A stretch of 64,000 nucleotides of DNA from Spiroplasma endosymbiont of Asaphidion curtum (GTDB lineage Bacteria; Bacillota_I; Bacilli_A; Mycoplasmatales; Nriv7). A program made the translations under genes and the position numbers. The notes beneath the pieces are model-generated. The model saw only the letters and a list, made by a program, of their open reading frames with translations, was not told the origin of the DNA and did not search any database. Shown piece by piece: positions 21,016-29,934 of this stretch. The stretch lies in the NCBI RefSeq assembly GCF_964031085.1, contig NZ_OZ035001.1:1-64000 (forward strand), given 5' to 3'. Position 1 is the stretch's first letter, and every line of letters starts with the position of its first letter.

Positions 21016-22099
21016 AGACTTCTTGCATTACTTATTTATTAAACAAAATTTCTATAAAATATATTTAAAATAGAAATTATAAGGAATTTAAGATTATGAA
21101 ATTTGATAAATTTAATTTTATTAATGATAAAGAATTATTACGATTAACTGGAATAAAGCAAAGTACTTTTAATAAAATGTTAAATATTTTAAAAGAAGCT
21201 GAGTTAAAAAAGTTTAAAAGAGGTGGTAAAAATAATAAATTATCATTAGAAAATAGATTATTGATGACTTTATCATATTGACGAGAATATCGTACTTATT
21301 TTCATCTTGGTAAAAGTTTTGATATTAGTGAAGCTAGTTGTTATCGAAATATCAAGTGAATTGAAGATATTTTAATCAAACATCCTGATTTTCAACAACT
21401 TGCTGGTAAAAAAGCATTAATAAATGATTATTTTAATGATAAAACAATTATTATTGATGCTACAGAAACACCCATTCAACGCCCAAAAAAAGACAAAAAC
21501 AATCTTATTCAGGAAAAAAGAAAAAACACACTATTAAAACACAAGTAATTATTGAAAAAGAAAGCAAAATAATTATTGCAACAAATTTTTCTCTCGGTAA
21601 AAAGCATGATTTTTGTTTATTTAAAGAATCAAAAATCCCAATTTTAAAAAATACTAAATTAATAGTTGATAATGGTTATCAAGGAATACAAAAAATTCAT
21701 AGTAATGTTCTAATACCTAAGAAAAAAACAAAGAAAAACCCTTTAAATAAAGAACAAAAACATAATAATAAATTAATTTCAAAAATGAGAATTATTATTG
21801 AAAATATTTTTGCTATTCTTAAAAAATTTAAAATTATTACTGAAAAATATCGTAATCGTAGAAAACGATTTAGTTTAAGATTTAATTTAATTGCTTCAAT
21901 TTATAATTTGCAATTATAGATAACATAAAATATTTATTTAAAATTAAATTTAAATAATAAAATAATTTTTTGTTGTGTCAAAATTTACACATTTAATAAA
22001 ATCCATAAGTATTAACCTAATAAAAGTTAGAAATTACTATATAGTATTTTTTATTTACAAATAATTTGTAATTATTTTAATAAGTAATGCAAGAAGTCT
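21016..22099 (+). mobile_element. IS5-like element, the only intact copy
   Basis: 1084 bp, ends AGACTTCTTGCATTACTTAT and inverse, AAT duplication at 21013-21015 and 22100-22102. It carries the two-frame transposase with a seven-A slippery run. It is the reference for the broken copies at 3632, 9788, 49615 and 56231-58351. Confidence 0.92.
21096..21919 (+). CDS. IS5-family transposase, two frames joined by -1 frameshift
   Basis: OrfA (21096-21548) alone gives 150 residues and ends KNTLLKHK. At A AAA AAA (21485-21491), after ETPIQRP, a -1 slip switches to the frame that encodes KQSYSGKKKKHTIKTQV, then DDE-domain segments (ATNFSLGKKHDFC, LIVDNGYQGIQ, MRIIIENIFAILKKF), giving about 274 residues. 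DATETPIQ with its Asp and DNGYQG with its Asp are candidate catalytic positions. The IIENIFA Glu would be the third. Such frameshifting is common in IS5 subgroups. Intact apart from the frame change. Confidence 0.85.
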
Positions 22100-22340
22100 A
22101 ATGCTTAATTACATTATGTTCATATCTTTGAGTATAGTTTTATTATTATATACAAATATTGAAAATTTGCAACAATTTATTAAAAATTTTGGAGCAATTG
22201 GTAAGTTAATGATTATAGGTTATTCCTTAGTGTGAGTAACCACAACAGAAATAGTAAACTGTTTAATTCGTTTTATATTAAAAAAGATTAAAACTAAAAG
22301 AATAATGAAAAATAAAATATTTTAAAAAGGAGTGATAAAA

Positions 22341-24224
22341 ATGTTTATGAAAATATTTACCGTTTTAATTATTAGTTTAAATAACATTTTTACCATTCCA
22401 CAAAAAATTAATAATAATGACAAGGCAACAGAACAATTAATTAGAAATAAAAGAGAAACTCAATATAAAACATATGACTTAAAATTTTCAGAAATAAATA
22501 ACAGTTATTTACAATCGTTGTATAAAAAAGGCAGTGATCCAGTATATATTAATATTGACTCAGTAAAAGAGCAATTACCTTTAGAAATAAAAAATTATGG
22601 AGAAAATACTAGAGGGTTTGCTGTCTTTACCAATGAACCAGTATTTAAAGAAATTAAAGAAATTTATAATTATAAAAAAGAAAACAGCACCCCAGAAGAA
22701 AGAGAATTTTTTGATAAAGATTTTCAAAAAACAAATATTGAATATTTTTATACTGCTAAAAAAATTAAAGATGTAAAAATAAAAATACAAGAATATAGTT
22801 ATCCCGGTTCAAACAAATTTCATATTAAAAAATTTTTAGCAAAATTAGAAACTAAACCAAGTACGGACATTGATTTACCAGAAACAACAACGAAATTTGA
22901 TGGTAGCCACAACTATAACGATGTTGTTGATAATCTTGATTATTTAATGATTCATCGGGGTGATTTTGACAAATTCAATTACTCTTATCTTTATTGAACA
23001 CCAGTTTTTAATTTCATTAACACCTTAGAAAAAGGTTATTACAAAGAATTTACGATTAAAAATCACGGCTTTAAGGACGAGAGCTATTTTTATCATAAAA
23101 CTTCTAATGATAAAAATATAGTAAATGAGAATGTTTTGAAAATTAAGGCATTTAACAAAAGTCTAATTGCCGGAAACAATTATTTACAATTATTACACGG
23201 TGAAAGTGAAATCTGAAAATATGACACGGCAAATGCCAACGATTATTATCTAATTAAGTACCTTTTTGGAACTTTAAATTATCTTAATGTTAAATTTAGT
23301 TTTCTGCGTTATGACCCTGAATTAAAAAATGACATTTACCTTTATTTTAAAAACAACATTCCTAATATTAACAACAGCGATTACAAAAATGTTTTTGACG
23401 AAATTTACGAAATCCTTGGCAACTTTTTTGCTAGTTTATTTTACGCTACTTTTGACATGGACAAAAAAACTCATACCGAAATTGATTTTAAAGGCGTAGA
23501 CAACTATAGCAAAGATTACTTTATTCAAATTGGGTTCTTTTATCGTTCGTTAATTACCTTTTATCCAAAAAAATATTTAATCAATGTTACTGGTAATTCG
23601 GAATTATTACTAAGAAGTTATTTTTTTACTTTTGATAAAAAAACGCACCAAGAAAATTATAACGCTATTAATAACGCCAATAGCATTTATAAAATTAATT
23701 TTAATGTCCTTAAATCCTATGATAATAAACTCATTACCTTGCTGGCTGATAAACCCGCTAATAGTATTAATTACCTTAATACTGATATTGATATTCGCTA
23801 CGGTATTAATATTTTTACCTTAACATTTCCACTTTACCATAAAGGAAACATCTCTAATTACAATTTTAAAATTTATGACTTTAATGTCTTAAATTCTACG
23901 GCTTTTATTCCTGATGGTTCAACCAACTCAGAATGAGACGACTTAATTCCACCACCAAATTGCAAATATTCTGGACGATGAATACCAACATTTAATGATA
24001 TTGGTTGTGCCATTCAAAATGCTGGTATTAAAATGCTAAACTGAATGCTGACAGCGTCACAAATCATTACAATTTTACGACCCTTAGCGGTTATTGCGAA
24101 AGCAACAGTTAACTTTTCAACTGCCATTTTTCCAGTTTTTAAAACGGTACCAGCTTTTTACTATACCTTTCAATTTTTAATCGGTTTTGCCATTTTTCTA
24201 ATGATATTAAGAATTTTCCTGTAA
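22341..24224 (+). CDS. Plectroviral minor coat / adsorption protein, 627 aa
   Basis: Signal-like N-terminus (MKIFTVLIISLNNIFTIPQ), a charged RNKRE region, then an N-terminal domain of about 125 residues. A long Tyr/Asn-rich central region and C-terminal hydrophobic segments (YTFQFLIGFAIFLMILRIFL) complete it. This is the plan of the pIII-like adsorption protein of filamentous viruses (secreted domains, C-terminal anchor), so it probably binds the host surface. RBS AAGGAG (22326) favours ATG 22341. TGA codons at 22995 and 23935 encode Trp. The segment 22460-22835 is repeated base for base at 24368-24743 within a separate lipoprotein gene. Intact, only in copy 2. Confidence 0.8.
22460..22835 (+). 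repeat. 376-bp exact direct repeat, unit 1
   Basis: Identical to 24368-24743, offset 1908. It encodes the N-terminal domain of the viral minor coat protein, starting YKTYDLKFSEINNSYLQSLY. The boundaries are abrupt on both sides. Confidence 0.9.
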
Positions 24225-24247
24225 TATATATATATATATATATATAT
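24224..24247. repeat. (AT)12 microsatellite before the decoy-like lipoprotein gene
   Basis: Twelve AT units between the viral minor coat stop and the RBS of the lipoprotein gene, in the place where its promoter should be. Such runs change length easily by slippage. Confidence 0.85.
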
Positions 24248-24278
24248 TAAAAAATAAAGCAATAAAGGAATTAAAATA

Positions 24279-24767
24279 ATGAAAATTTTAAATATAATAA
24301 CTCTTTTGACATTAACAATATTACCAATAGTTAGCTGTTCTAAAAAAGAAAGTGAAACACAACAAGTTCAATATAAAACATATGACTTAAAATTTTCAGA
24401 AATAAATAACAGTTATTTACAATCGTTGTATAAAAAAGGCAGTGATCCAGTATATATTAATATTGACTCAGTAAAAGAGCAATTACCTTTAGAAATAAAA
24501 AATTATGGAGAAAATACTAGAGGGTTTGCTGTCTTTACCAATGAACCAGTATTTAAAGAAATTAAAGAAATTTATAATTATAAAAAAGAAAACAGCACCC
24601 CAGAAGAAAGAGAATTTTTTGATAAAGATTTTCAAAAAACAAATATTGAATATTTTTATACTGCTAAAAAAATTAAAGATGTAAAAATAAAAATACAAGA
24701 ATATAGTTATCCCGGTTCAAACAAATTTCATATTAAAAAATTTCATACAAAAAAAGACAACAATTAA
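24279..24767 (+). CDS. Lipoprotein carrying the N-terminal domain of the viral minor coat protein
   Basis: 162 residues. A lipoprotein signal peptide (MKILNIITLLTLTILPIVSC, Cys20 lipidation) is followed by a short linker KKESETQQV, then a domain of about 125 residues identical to residues of the plectroviral adsorption protein (YKTYDLKF to SNKFHIKKF), and a short charged tail. RBS AAAGGAA stands before ATG 24279. The product should be anchored on the outer face of the single cell membrane. It may act as a decoy or receptor blocker against further infection, as secreted pIII domains do in filamentous phages. This function is inferred, the structure is seen. The gene follows copy 2 in the same direction. 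Confidence 0.8.
   Translation: MKILNIITLLTLTILPIVSCSKKESETQQVQYKTYDLKFSEINNSYLQSLYKKGSDPVYINIDSVKEQLPLEIKNYGENTRGFAVFTNEPVFKEIKEIYNYKKENSTPEEREFFDKDFQKTNIEYFYTAKKIKDVKIKIQEYSYPGSNKFHIKKFHTKKDNN
24368..24743 (+). repeat. 376-bp exact direct repeat, unit 2
   Basis: Same sequence as 22460-22835. It forms the body of the lipoprotein gene. Recombination between the units would delete 1908 bp, including most of the minor coat gene. Confidence 0.9.
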
Positions 24768-24887
24768 TTCATTATTTAATTAATAAAAATATATAAAATG
24801 TTAAAATTTCTTTCCAAGAAAGATGGTTTTTAATTATGACAATACTCTTCTTAAACAACTTTTCATTTTTTCTATTTTAACAAAATA

Positions 24888-24923
24888 AAACCAGTAATTT
24901 TAATTAATTAAAATTACTGGTTT
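24888..24923. terminator. Perfect 36-bp palindrome, bidirectional terminator
   Basis: Two 18-base arms (AAACCAGTAATTTTAATT and inverse) lie between the convergent lipoprotein gene (+) and toxin-like gene (-). The outer bases are A/T runs on both sides. A degenerate relative of the left arm occurs at about 16447. Confidence 0.75.
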
Positions 24924-25026
24924 GAATATTTTTCTTACTTTTTAATAAGATATTAAACTTGTTATATTTGTTCTAACTTAAAGTGATTATTCCCAAAAGA
25001 CTTAATATTTTTATTTCAAACTGTGT

Positions 25027-27255
25027 TTATACTTTATTAATTATACTTGTTGTGTTATCTTTAAAAGATATATTTTGTTTATCTAAACTTAAAGGAATAG
25101 CTTCTCCAATTTCAGTCTGATGCATAATTATTTCTTTTTTACTTTTAATATCATAAGAAAAATTTATGCTATCATCATCGTTTATCTTTATTTTTGAAGG
25201 TAAGATATTATTTTCTAATAAATTAAGCATAGCATTCTTAATTGAAATAGAAATTGTGGATTCATTATTATTTTTATCAATAAAATCTGCACTAACCATG
25301 CCTTCAACTTTTTGATAATAACTTAAAATAAGTCCTATATTATTTTGTCAAGAAGTAACAGAAATTGAAATTTTACTATGTGGTGGAACTTTTACTGGTT
25401 GAGATGAAACAGTTATTGTTGTGGTGTTTGTCGTTGTTTTAATTTCTGTGCTAGAAGAATTTGAAGTATCTCCTATAGTATAAATTTTTGAACCCCCTCA
25501 TGTATAACCACCACCAACTTCAACTCCAACTTCAACTTTTCCTTCTGCAACAAGTGGTATATCAGCTTTTATAGTAGATTTTGCTGTAACTTTAGTATTT
25601 ACATTTGCACTTCAATTATCAGTATTTGATGTTGTTTCTGATTTAGAAAATCCATTCATTTTTTGAAATGTATTTGTTTCTGTTAATTGTTTAGAACAAG
25701 AAACTGTATTTTGAGTTTGTTCAATACTACTATTATTTACAAATGTTGAATTAGAATCTTTACAAACATCATTAAGATCTTGTTCTAAATTAGATGATTT
25801 ATTTTTTTGTGTTTGTTCTATAGTAACATCAGATACTGTTAAATTTTCTAAATTAATATTTAAAATATTTTTAATTTCAGAATTAGGGTTTTGTTTTTTG
25901 TGTTGTAAATATAATCCTCTTTTTATATGATCTCTCATATAAATAATATCAGATTCAATTAAATCTAATGGATCGTGTTCATATACTTTCTGATCATAAG
26001 ATCCAAAATAAACTTTGTTGTTTAACACAACTCCTGAAGAAAAAACCGCATCATTTGTTCTAATAACTACTTTTTGTTCTCCTGTTGAAGGAGTATATTC
26101 ATATACATTATGATCATAAGATCCAAAATAAACTTTATTGTTTAACACAACGCCCGAAGAAAAAACCATATCATTTGTTCTAATAATTACTTTTTGTTCT
26201 CCTGTTGAAGGAGTATATTCATATACATTACCATTAGTTGAACCAAAATATAATTTATTTTTTAACAAAACTCCTGAATAACCACCAATAAAACTTGTTC
26301 TAATAACTACTTTTTGTTCTCCTGTTGAAGGATTATATTCATATAAATTACAATCGTTAGATCCAAAATAAACTTTGTTATTTAGCACAACTCCTGAAAA
26401 TCTTACATATCCATTTGTTCTAATAACTACTTTTTGTTCTCCTGTTGAAGGAGTATATTCATATACATTATAATCGTTAGATCCAAAATAAACTTTGTTA
26501 TTTAACACAACTCCTGAAGAAACAATATCTCCATTTGTTCTAATAACTACTTTTTGTTCTCCTGTTGAAGGAGTATATTCATATACATTATGATCATAAG
26601 ATCCAAAATAAACTTTGTTATTTAACACAACCCCAGAAGAGCGTATAAAATTATTTGTTCTAATAATTACTTTTTGTTCTCCTGTTGAAGGAGTATATTC
26701 ATATACATTATGATCATAAGATCCAAAATAAACTTTGTTATTTAATACAACTCCTGAGGAAGCGATATCTCCATTTGTTCTAATAACTACTTTTTGTTCT
26801 CCTGTTGAAGGAGTATATTCATATACATTATGATCGTTAGAACCAAAATAAACTTTGTTATTTAAGGCAACACCAGAAGATTCAACATTTCCATTTGTTG
26901 TAATAACTAATTCCGAAATTCCAATAATACTTTTTTTATCATCTTGTCTTTTTGTTCTACTTAAAGTTTCTAAATTAATATTTGGTGTTTGTTCGTTATT
27001 TTCTAAATTAATATTTGGTGTTTGTTTGGTACTTAATTTTGCTAAGTTATTTTCTTTTTCTAAATTAATATTTGGTGTTTGTTCGGTACTTAATTTTGCT
27101 AAGTTATTTTCTTTTTCTAAATTAATATTTTCTCTTTTATTTCTTTTTAAAATTTGTAAATTATTAGTTTGTTGACAAGGGGCTGTGGCAACGACCATTG
27201 GCATTGTGGCACCACTAGTTGTTAAAAAACTCAATAAACTGAGTAATTTTTTCAT
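25027..27255 (-). CDS. Secreted beta-propeller fused to an ETX/MTX2-type pore-forming domain
   Basis: 742 residues. The signal peptide (MKKLLSLLSFLTTSGATMPM) is typical of Spiroplasma secreted proteins. A repetitive linker follows, with units such as KENNLAKLSTEQTPNINLE. Eight repeats of about 40 residues (core KVYFGSYDHNVYEYTPSTG) occupy about residues 120-428 and fit a PQQ-like beta-propeller. After a second linker, residues 548-742 alternate Ser/Thr/Val strands (EIKTTTNTTTITVSSQPVKV, then VPPHSKISISVTSWQ), the pattern of the aerolysin-like ETX/MTX2 toxin family. ATG 27255 has RBS AAGGAT ten bases upstream. TGA codons within the last part are Trp. The propeller probably binds a glycan or protein on host cells and the tail inserts in membranes. 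Domain assignment is by pattern, not by search. Confidence 0.75.
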
Positions 27256-27491
27256 ATTAAGCAAATCCTTTTTCGTGAATTTTTACTAATTAATAAAATT
27301 TACAAAGTAATCAGCATCCTTTCTCAAATTTTTAAAGTTTAATTAATACAAATTAATTATAAACAATTAAATAAGAATTTCTATTATTTTTTTAGGATAT
27401 TGAATACTAGTTCTAAAAAAATTTATCATTAAAGCAAAAAAATAAGCTAACTAAACTTTATTAAAATTACTATCAAGAAAGGTAATTTATT
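27256..27491. other. Divergent intergenic region between toxin-like gene and ISLre2
   Basis: 236 AT-rich bases with no gene. The right end (AAGAAAGGTAATTTATTATG) is the same RBS/start context that precedes the first gene of each plectrovirus copy. Confidence 0.5.
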
Positions 27492-28874
27492 ATGTTAAAA
27501 ATTAATAATAATGTAAAAAGTTCAGAAAACAAGCATTGGTTTAGTTTGTTTACAACCCATAAAAATATGTACACCAACAAATGCCAACAACTGGCTAATG
27601 AATATGAAAAATTAGATGAATACTTATATAAATATCATTATCGCTTAAAACAAGGTTATAAAGTAGTTCATTTTTCATCAAGAACAATTATTACAATTTT
27701 TGGTGATGTTACTTTTAAACGACGCCGATATAAATATTGAAATCAAAAATTAGGTAAATTTGAATATGTATGTTTGTTGGATAAAGAAATTGGTTTATTA
27801 CCCAAACAACGTATTTATTTTGATGTCCAATTTAAAGTTTTAAGTCTTTTGGGCGACGGTAAGCGGTATCGCGATGTTTTGGATACCCTAAATCATTGTT
27901 ATATTTCAAAAGCTAGTATTTCAAATATTTTAAATAAATATGATATTGCCGAATATTTTCAACTCGCAGAAAAAGAAACTAAAACTAGAATTGATGTCAA
28001 AAATCAGGATTTATACATACAACTAGATGAGACATTTTTAGCGACATTAGATCATAAAGTTAAACAAGACCAAAGAATTCGTTTAGTTACTTTTCATACC
28101 GGACATAAAGAAAAAAATTACAAAAATGCTCGTAGAGCGTTAGAAAATAAACGGGGTCATTTTCTAATGTTAAAAGTTGGCAAAAGAATAAATACGATGG
28201 ATTATCGTGATTTATTAATTAGAGAATTACAAAAACATTATGTGAATATTAATTATGACAGAATAATTGTTTGTGGTGATGGGGATACTTGAATTAGAGA
28301 AATTGCTAATAGTTTTGGTAATGTTAGATATATTTTGGATGGGTACCACGCTATTAAAAAATTAAAACAAACAGCATTTAATATTATTTTTGAAAATCGC
28401 AAAGTAACACTAAATAGTTGAATTGAATTATATAAGGATGGAAATCATCAAGAATTAATCAAAATCATTCGTAATGTTGCTAAAAATGAATTAAATAAAG
28501 ATATTAAAACAAAGTTAAGGAAAGCTAGTAATTATTTCAGTAATAATAAGCAAGGTATTCATAACCAAAATTTAGAATGAAATATCGGTTGTAGCATTGA
28601 AAGTGATGTATCTCATTTAGTAAAACAACAATTAGGATATGGGGCAAAAATATATAATCATAAGAATTTAAATAACTTATTACATTTAAGAATGGCAAAT
28701 TTAAACAAATTAAATGTATTACATTATATTAATGAAAATATTAATTCAGAAATAGAAATCAGAAAAGAAATATATAAAAATTCATTATGAAATAAATATA
28801 ATAATAAAAATGATGATAGTTGAATTAATTATAAATGTAATATTTTAACAAATAAATATAGTAGGTTTAAGTAA
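27492..28874 (+). CDS. ISLre2-family (UPF0236) transposase
   Basis: 460 residues with TGA=Trp. It shows FGDVTFKRRRYKYWN, then LSLLGDGKRYRDVLDTLN, then LYIQLDETFLATLDHK (Asp/Glu), IIVCGDGDTWIREIA (Asp) and YILDGYHAIKKLK, the set seen in UPF0236 / ISLre2 transposases. The C-terminus has SNLEWNIGC-like NQNLEWNIGCSIESDVSHLV. It uses the same start context as the first plectroviral gene, and a repeat of about 190 bases also seen beside viral copy 4 follows it. It may therefore belong to the virus rather than being an independent IS. Intact. Terminal repeats were not found. Confidence 0.82.
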
Positions 28875-28879
28875 GTAAA

Positions 28880-29066
28880 AATATTAGTTAAAATTTAATA
28901 AAATTAATAATTTTTATTGTGTAAAAATTCAATAATATGATAAGATGGTAATGAATAAAAACGACAATAACAAGAAAGGTAGGGTTAGTTTAGTAATTAA
29001 ATAATATAATTAGCTGATTGTTTTACTTCTTCAAAGCAATACCTAAGAAAAATAAACGCGACCATT
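28880..29066. repeat. About 190-bp repeat, unit 1 (viral unit border)
   Basis: Closely matches 61618-61811. It contains a promoter-like TTGTGT ... TATGAT, the tract ACAATAACAAGAAAGGTA, an imperfect hairpin around ATTGTTTTACTTCTTCAAAG and the end motif AACGCGACCA. It separates the ISLre2 gene from the ffs promoter. No ORF. Confidence 0.7.
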
Positions 29067-29078
29067 TTTTAAAATTTA

Positions 29079-29108
29079 TTGCTATTTTTTCTAGTTATGT
29101 ATTATAAT
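29079..29108 (+). promoter_or_regulatory. Promoter of ffs
   Basis: TTGCTA (29079-29084) and TATAAT (29103-29108), 18 bases apart, eight bases before the expected 5' end of the SRP RNA. Confidence 0.75.
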
Positions 29109-29115
29109 TAATATA

Positions 29116-29199
29116 ACCATTACAATAGTAACCTCTGAACCTGGTCAGGACAAAAGTAGCAGCCATAAGGAAAAGTGCTATGTGTAGTGGTATTTTTTT
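29116..29199 (+). ncRNA. ffs: Signal recognition particle RNA (4.5S type)
   Basis: The conserved apical domain is clear: TGAACCTGGTCAGGACAAAA, then GTAGCAGCCATAAGG, the Ffh-binding loop. The 5' strand ACCATTACAATAG pairs with the 3' strand CTATGTGTAGTGGT to make a rod of about 76 bases, ended by a T run that serves as terminator. It guides ribosomes that make membrane proteins to FtsY. Its position before tadA-dnaX matches Firmicutes. Confidence 0.93.
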
Positions 29200-29234
29200 G
29201 TGCTAAAATAAATTAATAAAATAGGAGTAAAAAA

Positions 29235-29690
29235 ATGCCACATATTCAATATATGAAAGTAGCCATATCCCTTGCTAAAATCGCATACCAAAATGGTGAT
29301 GTTCCAGTTGGAGCAGTAATTGTTGATCCGAATGGTATTATTATTGGTCAAGGTTATAATTCTAAAGAAGTTAATAATAATCCGTTGGAGCATGCAGAAA
29401 TGGTTGCTATTGCTAATGCCGCTAAAAAATTAGGTCAATGAAGGTTAAAAGATTGCGTTTTATACTCAACTTTAGAACCATGTTTAATGTGTACGGGAGC
29501 GATTTTACAGTCACGAATAAAAAAAGTTTTTTTTGCTGTTAGTGCCCCTAAGTTTGGCACTGTTGTTTCCCAAAATCAATTACTAGATAAAAATAAGTTT
29601 AATCATCAAGCATCATATGATGAAGGGTTATTAGAATTGCCAGTAAAACAAATTTTACAAAGATTTTTTCAAGAAGTTCGCAAAAATTAA
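29235..29690 (+). CDS. tadA: tRNA adenosine(34) deaminase
   Basis: Converts A34 to inosine in the anticodon of tRNA-Arg. 151 residues; one TGA read as Trp (GQWRLKDC). The zinc/catalytic motif is complete: HAEM near residue 54 and PCLMCTGAI near residue 84. RBS TAGGAG lies before ATG 29235. A 144-bp MITE begins four bases after the stop. Length and position, between ffs and dnaX, are normal. Confidence 0.95.
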
Positions 29691-29694
29691 TAAT

Positions 29695-29838
29695 AGACTT
29701 GGTACATAACTATAACATTTTGCACCTGCCAAACTATAAAATTCACTTTCATCTTTATATTTATCTAATATTTGTGCTTCATCTAGAAAATAATATTATC
29801 AAAATAGTAGATAAAATTGAGGGTTATGTACCAAGTCT
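29695..29838. mobile_element. 144-bp MITE between tadA and dnaX
   Basis: Complete, ends AGACTTGGTACATAAC and inverse, with AAT duplication (29692-29694, 29839-29841). Non-coding, harmless position. Confidence 0.9.
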
Positions 29839-29934
29839 AATAAATAATTGTAAATAAAATTTTTTTGATCGCCATAATTATTATATAATTTTATTGAGAG
29901 TATAATCTTAATAACTATAAAGGTGGATTACTAA

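Larger units (their letters stand above)
20966..22325 (+). pseudogene. Plectroviral small membrane protein split by IS5-like copy
   Basis: Joining 20966-21015 to 22103-22325 gives one frame: MKLNKLINFLKRYWWI, then MLNYIMFISLSIVLLLYTNI, and an end rich in Lys (KKIKTKRIMKNKIF). Two hydrophobic helices are visible. The join is exact when the IS (21016-22099) and one AAT duplication are removed. Internal ATGs at 22102 and 22120 could still give a shorter product. It overlaps the preceding gene by 23 bases and is followed by the minor coat gene. Confidence 0.7.
17278..24224 (+). mobile_element. SpV1-like plectrovirus, copy 2 (fullest copy)
   Basis: It runs from the terminator and leader through twelve viral genes to the large minor coat protein. 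Two defects are visible: the basic 44-aa gene is largely deleted, and an IS5-like element (21016-22099) splits a membrane-protein gene. A replication gene is not obvious; the ISLre2-like transposase at 27492 may belong to the viral unit. The organisation supports a defective provirus. Confidence 0.85.

Noticed and set aside
22581..22790. 69-aa antisense frame, present twice (also 24489-24698)
   Set aside because: Its duplication only reflects the 376-bp direct repeat; Phe/Ile-rich antisense of Lys/Glu codons.
24224..24247. (AT)12 as part of a CRISPR or telomere-like array
   Set aside because: A simple dinucleotide run without spacers. No CRISPR array was found in the window.
29695..29838. 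The 144-bp palindromic-ended element as a terminator or small RNA gene
   Set aside because: Seven copies with 3-bp duplications and insertions inside recR and nrdJ show that it is mobile.
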